From Selaginella tamariscina (Eukaryota; Streptophyta; Lycopodiopsida; Selaginellales; Selaginellaceae), in contig PUQB01000138.1 of assembly GCA_003024785.1 (NCBI GenBank), positions 1 to 64,000 of the forward strand: a DNA stretch of 64,000 nucleotides, given 5' to 3'. The translations under genes and the position numbers were made by a program. Each line of letters begins with the position of its first letter. Within the stretch, counting starts at the first letter, position 1. Of this stretch, positions 57,803 to 64,000 are shown piece after piece. Below the pieces are notes generated by a model, which was not told the DNA's origin, did not search any database, and was given only the letters and a program-made list of their open reading frames with translations.

Positions 57803-60480
57803 TCATGGATCTTTGAACTCATTCACGTGGGCCGTCGGATCTTCATCTTCGTCTTGGCTATGGTCTTTAGCAGCCTGTCTGAGCTCCTCACTTATATAAA
57901 CCTTCACATTATCATCCTGGGGATCATCCTCGTCGTCAAATTCACTCCCGAATTCATCCTCACCATCGTCCAACAACGAGCTAGATACGGTAATCATGTT
58001 GTAGAAATCGGATTGCTCCCCATCTTCGGACAAAGCTGCTTTCGGGATCAAGCTGTCCAACTTCAGGGAGCCCGAGTGTTCGTCGTCCTCGGACAGGGCT
58101 GCCTTTGGGATGCTGTTGTCCGACTTGTGAGAGCCGGAGTGTTCTTCCGCTTTTGGGATGATGCCGTCCGACTTCAGGGAGCCGGAAAGTTCCTCGTCCT
58201 CGGACAAAGCTGCTCTTGGGGCAATGCTGTCGGATTTCAGTGGGCCGTTCTCCTCGTCTTCCGACAGCGTTGCTTTTGGTACCATGTTGTCGGATTTGCG
58301 GGAGCGAGAGCTACCGTGCTCCGAGCCTTCATGCTCCAAGGTTTCGGAGCATCACAAATAGGCTGCTTCGGATGATTTTCATGGGGCTCCGTTTGTGATG
58401 GCTTTGTGTCTGTTGGAGGCTTATATTCATCGCTAGAGCGGCGAGCGATGATCTTCGGTGCAGCATCAGGTGTGTTTGAACCCCGTCTGCCCAGTTTCGG
58501 AGACTTTGGACGTGTAGGTGGCGTCTGTTATCAACGAAAACACGTTAACACTACGTGTGTGCGTGCGTCTGTAGTGGAAGGATGTGAGAGTCCCAAGTCG
58601 CTTATATGAATACAAGAGTCATCAATTATTTGTTTATTAGTAGTGGACATGTGGAGCACACACGTACATGAGGAATGATGTAAGAGTCACTAACATGAAT
58701 GCACTCATCCATCACTTATACATACGCTGATTATCTTTTTTTATGCATTGGTGGGCGGAGAACAAAAAGTACGTAGCAATGATATAAAACGTATGAATGC
58801 ACTCATATACGAATAATATACAGCAAGAATCATGAGTCAGGATTCAACGACATACATAACATAACTAAGACAGTATTAAACTAATCGTTCTTAAATAACG
58901 TAGACAAGCTGATCTAAATGCCAATTAAGGGGAAAACAAAATTTAACGGACAGAATATATATATCACGGTTTCATATTACACTATATATATCTAAGAACA
59001 TACCTTCTTTACATCAATTCGGACAGGAGGCGGTTCATTATAGAATTTGGGCATTGGCGAAGCTTTGAAAGTTTGGTCCTTCCGCAGCTTCTTAATCTCA
59101 GCAGCCATTTGTTGCTGTAACATAACAATCACTTGAATCTGTATATAACACATATGCGCGCGCACACACACACACACGAATAATATGCAAATCATGTTAC
59201 AATGTAGCTACCTGTGTGTTTGCTTGGATTCGGCTTTTCTCGGCTTCCCTTGCTTTAGATTTTTCCGTCAAGCTTGCATAGAACTGAGAAACATCAATCA
59301 GCTATGTAATAAACTCCATAAACAAATGAGAATATGATTTATCACTACTGTAAATACTGGAAAGTAATAAATAAACATCTTAATATTGCTAACCTCCATT
59401 CTCTTTTGTGCACGTTCACCAGATCTGAACACAAACTCCGCTTTTCGTCCTGGGAGTAGTTCCAGCGGGGCTGCATAAAAAGCAAATTCATGATAACATT
59501 TTCAACGAAAATGACAGCTCTTAACTGTACCTTGAAGTATTTGGCTTCGCGGCTTGAGGGAGATTCAACTTTCTTTGCCGCCACCTTCTGCATGACATTA
59601 TTTCCAATGATAAGTATGCATTTAATTCGATTCATTACTGCATCTCTAACATTTACTAACCATCGTGCCACAAGAGGGAGGTATTAAGCACGCACACACA
59701 CAAATGTATATATGTACGTGTTATGAAAAGCATATGCATGAATGTGTGTATGTGATACATCATGGTCTTCCCAATAAAATAGAGAAGATTATCTGTGTGA
59801 TATCATAGCATGATAAATGCCAGCAATGAATAGAAACGTGCGTGCCTACATGTAAGCATTAACGTGTGAGCATATATTTATGTAAGTCGTGTGTATATCA
59901 TTGTAAAGGTGCAGAGTTTTATATAGATCCTCGTTTCACTAAGGGCCTTCTATTCAAATTATATCTCAAAATAATATTTGTGCCATGAGTTGTGTATGTA
60001 ATAAAAAGATGCAAATTTCATGGGTGGGTTGTTTAAATAATATGCAAAATCAAAATATCAAAATCATAAATATGATAAAAATGCAATTTTATATGATTTT
60101 TTTTTATTCATACCTGTGTGTGAATGGCACCATTACCAGCAGGTTTCGATCCGGTTAACGTCGCTCTTTTCTCCGTCGTGAGAGAGAACGGCTGGGGCAC
60201 AGTGAAGTTGGATCGAGCAGCTTTCAGTCGCGGATTTGAAGCTGGAGACGGTGTACCTTTCAAAGAACTTTTTCTCGTTCGATTCCTTGTCCAATCCATT
60301 GGAAGAACTCGGATTGCTCTTTGGAGGCTCATCGGAGTCCTTCTGCGGCAATAAACGCAGCGCCTTGAAGATCTCCGCACCCTAGAACATGGATTTTCGA
60401 CATACCTGGTGGTTTTGTGCAGGATCTGAAGCTTCCGGTGAGCCGAGATCGAACTGAACCGCCCCGCTTGCATCCCCCAT
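57803..60480 (-). CDS. WVD2/TPX2-domain microtubule-associated protein with acidic C-terminal repeats
   Basis: Plant TPX2/WVD2-like proteins bundle microtubules. ATG at 60478-60480 starts [19 protein letters not shown]; a ~57-bp intron follows NHQ. Next come [34 protein letters not shown] and GNGAIHTQ, then a large intron to [14 protein letters not shown] near 59530. The TPX2 domain covers [57 protein letters not shown] and [11 protein letters not shown]; then [13 protein letters not shown]. The C-terminus holds five ~22-residue repeats ([20 protein letters not shown]) and an acidic tail ending HVNEFKDP at TGA 57803-57805. Frame changes: GGGG 59468-59471 (five restores [10 protein letters not shown]), near 58345 (before SETLEHEG) and an A run near 60267. 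Confidence 0.87.
57980..58310 (-). repeat. in-frame tandem repeat of ~66 bp in the TPX2-like gene
   Basis: Five direct units on the minus strand encode variants of KSD-(N/S/G)-(I/M)-(V/A/I)-P-(K/R)-A-(A/T)-LSEDEE-SGSL. The third unit lacks the ALSED part, and the last has [22 protein letters not shown] identity between units is high, so expansion is fairly recent. Confidence 0.8.
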
Positions 60481-60794
60481 GAAGAGATCTTCAACCCTCT
60501 GCCTGCCGATCAATCACTCGGAAGAACAATGTAGAGATGGAAAAGATTGGAGAAAGACAGGGATTCGGAAAGGATTGAAATAGAAAGACGACAAGATCGA
60601 GCTCTCCGCTGCGTCGTGCAGCTGCCGGACGAAAACAGACAGCACCTACAGAGAAAATGTTGGCGTCTGTAGCCGAAGGTATATTCTCTAGAATCCCGTA
60701 CTGGCATAAACCCTAACTAGGGTATTTGCAAAAAATTCCACATTACTTGGCGTCTGACGAATGACTAGGATTGATCCCCACAGATAAATTGGAT

Positions 60795-60838
<44 letters not shown>

Positions 60839-62500
60839 AGGTCCCATATATTTTGTTACGTTTACTCTAATGGAGTGACACGTCAGCCAGGGTCTGCTAT
60901 TGTGTGGCTTCTTTGGAGAGTGTTCGTATATGCATATACACATACACACACGCGCGCACACACAGACGTATACACAGAGAAGTCGGCCAATGAAGCAATG
61001 ATATGGACGTATTTATGCACATGAATTATATAGTGTTACTGTGCACAATATTAAAAACGATGACGATTTCCAGATTTCACACGTCAGGTTATAATGGAGT
61101 CTTTCAACACAGTATATACTCTCATGATGTGTCCAGGTACAGAAGCTTTCACACACACATGCGTAGTAACTGTGTTTTAGTGGCTAATTTAGCTAGTTAT
61201 AGACTCTGAAGTGTATAATATATATTAAGATCCTTTTAATAATTTATATTAGGAAGTGGACAAATGTACATATATATATTTATGTATACTTATGATGTGT
61301 ATTTTATGGACATAATTATGAGAGGACATTTCAAAGTTTGAATGGTGTGGTGTGAATATTAGGTGTCAAAATGACAAAAATTAAATATTTATTATGTATA
61401 AATTAATTGTGTAAGTCATTGTTTGATTTAATGGTGATTACTTTAGAATCTTGACTATGACCATGGTCAAAATAAAAAATTTGGATTGAACATCAGAAAT
61501 TACAATTAGATTGGAATCATTGGAATATAATATTAACCTAGTTCACTACTACTTATGTTTTACATGGGTGCCATTTGTATTTCAAACACATAATAACCCA
61601 CACTTAACAATAATTCAAATTATATTAATTTCTTTGCTATTTGTTTTTTAAATATTTAAATAAAAATTAATTAAATAAGTTGTCAATTATTATGTGTAAG
61701 AAATTTATTTTAATGACAATGTAAAGTCAAATAATTTACAAATCTTTACACTTTAAGTTGAACATTTTAAAAAACATGCAATTCATATTTCACTTATTTT
61801 ATATAAAATGAAGAAATAATTAAGTCAATTTTAATTATTATAGTTTATGAAGGCTTAAAAAAATTAATTTTAAGAATTAAATAAAAAATTTAAATGGTCA
61901 AAACAAGTGGGAGAAATCATACTAAGAAATGGATTTGAAATGATGATTTTCAAAAAAGATCTTATACTTTAAAAAATTGGTTATAATTCATTTTAAATAA
62001 TGATTTTTAAGAAAAATCTTAGTACTTTAAAAAGATTGGTTATAATTCATTTCTAAATTATCGGGTGTTAATGTTATACATTATCCATCCCCCTTAGTCA
62101 TAAATACAAAGATCAATTAATGTTAAAAAGAAGACTCATGTACTACTTAATTAAGATCATAATTTACTTAAGTCAAATGATTCCACTAAGTAATAATTAT
62201 GATACTCACCACCTTTTGAGTCCTCATTCATGGACTTAAGAGTTAGTACGAATAAGGTTCATGTATTACTTAATTAAGTGATCATAATTTATTTGAGTTA
62301 AGTAATTCACCACTCATTTGAAAGAGTAAATGCCCTCATGATGAGGACTCATATGCTACTTTGTTAGAGTTTTGACCCGAAGATTAACACGTGTGTCAAG
62401 TGGCCATCCAACATTAACAATTATGTATGAGCAACACTAATCTTCCAAGACGACCTCAAGAGTCTGACTCAGATGTTTAAATAGGCACAAGGCTTAAAGT
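60481..62500. other. intergenic region with tandem duplications
   Basis: Contains a (TA)n tract at about 60798-60836 and CA/CG tracts near 60930-60965. AT-rich spacers carry two local tandem duplications: around 61925-62050 (ATTGGTTATAATTCATTT twice) and around 62130-62310 (TACTTAATTAAG then ATCATAATTTA twice). No gene is supported. Confidence 0.6.
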
Positions 62501-62629
62501 CCCAATTTAAGTCCTATAAAATAAGTATCCCCAAACCTTAAAGAATTCTACCAAGAAACCTAACAAGCTTATGCCCTAACCCCACTAATGAGACATGCTT
62601 TGCACATACCTCATAACAAAGCTAAGATA

Positions 62630-63460
62630 TCATAACTTACTTCTTGAGGAATCACCTTCACATTTGGAGCACAACTTCTTAGGGTGACAAGGGATACCCT
62701 AACCCACGAGTAACCCCTAAAGGTTGCCCTAGCCTAGGGCTAATACTTAATGAGGACACGAGTGTACGCTTATGTAAACACAAGTGTTTTGTTACGTAAA
62801 CTCCTTAAAGTTAATTATAGATAATTGTAAGTACATGACCTCGTTTTTTTGAAAGGGCCAAAGGGCTCGTGCTCATGAATTTAGGTTGTTTCAACTCTTA
62901 GATTCCAAGGAACATACCCCCTAAGCCAAGTGTGTAAAAAACACACCCAATTACAAGACCTAATCTCCCTTGAGCGAATGTTCAATACTTAATACGCTGA
63001 TGTAAGCACAAGCATACCTACTTACTAGAGTATCCAACCCTTAACGTTAAGCCCATGAGACAACCCCAAAGGGTGTGCCTTGAGCATTATATTATGTGTC
63101 ATATAATCTAATGTCACATCTTCATGTGACATGATTTCCCAAGATGTAAACTATCTCGCCATAGCCTCTTAAATTCAAGGTTACACCTGGTGCCACAAAT
63201 GTGACTCACATATGTCACATTTAAAACCCCTTTGTGAACTATTAAGAACTTGGTAAAGAGAACCTATCAAGTAAGATCCCACACCCACAATTAAATAAAG
63301 ACATAAATGTACTATACTTAATTGCAAGTGCTACTCTTAACTTGACATGGAGAAGGAGATTGAAACATGCTTTAACCTTTAAACTTAGAACATGTAGTTT
63401 GATAAGACCTACTAAGCACAATATTAAGGGTAGACTACCCTAAAGGTGGAACATATCCTT
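62630..63460 (+). repeat. dispersed repeat, copy 2
   Basis: Direct-orientation relative of 52540-53370, about 10 kb away, with the same ordered blocks (GGAATCACC; GAGTAACCCCTAAAGG; CTAATACTTAATGAG; TAAACTATCTCGCC; AATGTGACTCAC; GACTACCCTAAAGGTGGAAC). Extensively diverged, noncoding. Confidence 0.6.
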
Positions 63461-64000
63461 ATTGTTTAGAAGTGAAGGCAGCACAAAATGAATTGTGTTT
63501 CGATGACACAAAACTAAAGCTTGCACTAGTAAAAGAATAATGAGCTCAATTATGTATACTCTATCCTTCATTTCCTATTTGTATAAGTGGCTAGTACAAA
63601 TGCCAGCCCTTTTGTTAATAAGAATCTTTGTCACGTCAGCTTCTTTACTAGTCGTTTTGAACATGGAAGTTAGTTTTTTTTAAGATGTGGTCCCTCCTAA
63701 GAAAAAATCAAGTTGGCCAAGAAATAATAATATAAATAACATGTTAATAAGTAAAAATGTAAATGGAAATTTTCTAAATAAAAAATAAAAAATTAAAGAA
63801 TTAAATTTTAGTGTTACCATTAATATTCTCGACAAGGATATAGATGTAACATTGCCAGAGAGGTTTATTAAAAAGCAATGCATTTAAAAATAAAGTTAAT
63901 GAAGCTAAACCGTCGAATACAAGTTAATAAAAAGTAAGCAAAAAATTTATGTTTGATTTTATAATTTTTTAAAACTCAAGTCAAACTAATCCGTAGTTTT
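63461..64000. other. AT-rich end of window, no gene seen
   Basis: Low-complexity A/T sequence. The only ORF (63680-63883, minus) is Phe/Leu-rich by composition and is not supported. Confidence 0.5.

Noticed and set aside
52540-63460. The repeat pair as LTRs of one giant retrotransposon enclosing importin alpha and the TPX2-like gene
   Set aside because: No gag/pol, primer-binding site or polypurine tract is present, and the interior is ordinary host genes.

Overview
The window is nuclear DNA of a land plant. Genes are split by canonical GT-AG introns, many only 50-80 bp long. Two genes encode PLS/S-type pentatricopeptide repeat (PPR) proteins, and there are plant-specific families: a steroleosin-like HSD, a BLE2-like ARM protein, phospholipase A I and a WVD2/TPX2 protein. 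The very short introns and PPR arrays full of AYAQNGH-like motifs suggest a seedless vascular plant, most likely a Selaginella-like lycophyte. That placement is inference from style, not from a diagnostic marker.

Layout. 0-7 kb: two tandem minus-strand copies of a BLE2-like membrane/ARM gene, both with broken frames, with a decayed ureidoglycolate-hydrolase-family fragment between them. 7-9.6 kb: AT-rich spacer. 9.7-16.2 kb: a compact gene cluster of intact cytosolic triosephosphate isomerase (-), a NEDP1/DEN1-type NEDD8 protease (-), a long S-type PPR gene (+) and a 2-oxoglutarate dioxygenase (+). 16-25.4 kb: AT-rich DNA holding a degenerate Ty3/gypsy LTR retrotransposon and a tRNA-derived SINE-like element. 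25.5-27.3 kb: the C-terminal half of an NPF (NRT1/PTR) transporter abuts the N-terminal half of a P-class PPR gene at a single N. 27.4-36 kb: three tandem copies of an unrecognised gene family with shared upstream motif, exon layout and C-terminal motif. 36-41.9 kb: a coiled-coil gene with E2F-like sites upstream, a short-chain dehydrogenase, a second PPR gene and a PPR remnant. 41.9-51.8 kb: a steroleosin-like HSD (-), an N6-methyl-AMP deaminase (-) and, divergent from it, a phospholipase A I-like LRR-ARM-patatin gene (+). 52-54 kb and 60.5-64 kb: AT-rich spacers sharing a dispersed repeat. 55.2-60.5 kb: importin alpha and a WVD2/TPX2-like microtubule protein (both -).

A cross-cutting observation shapes the annotation. 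At least ten otherwise well-conserved genes lose frame by exactly one base, repeatedly at a short G/C (sometimes A/T) run one base shorter than the homologous frame needs. This looks more like residual assembly error than widespread pseudogenisation. I have therefore called most of these loci CDS with apparent frameshifts and reserved 'pseudogene' for loci with multiple larger deletions or missing parts. Family assignments rest on my recognition of conserved motifs; no database search was possible.
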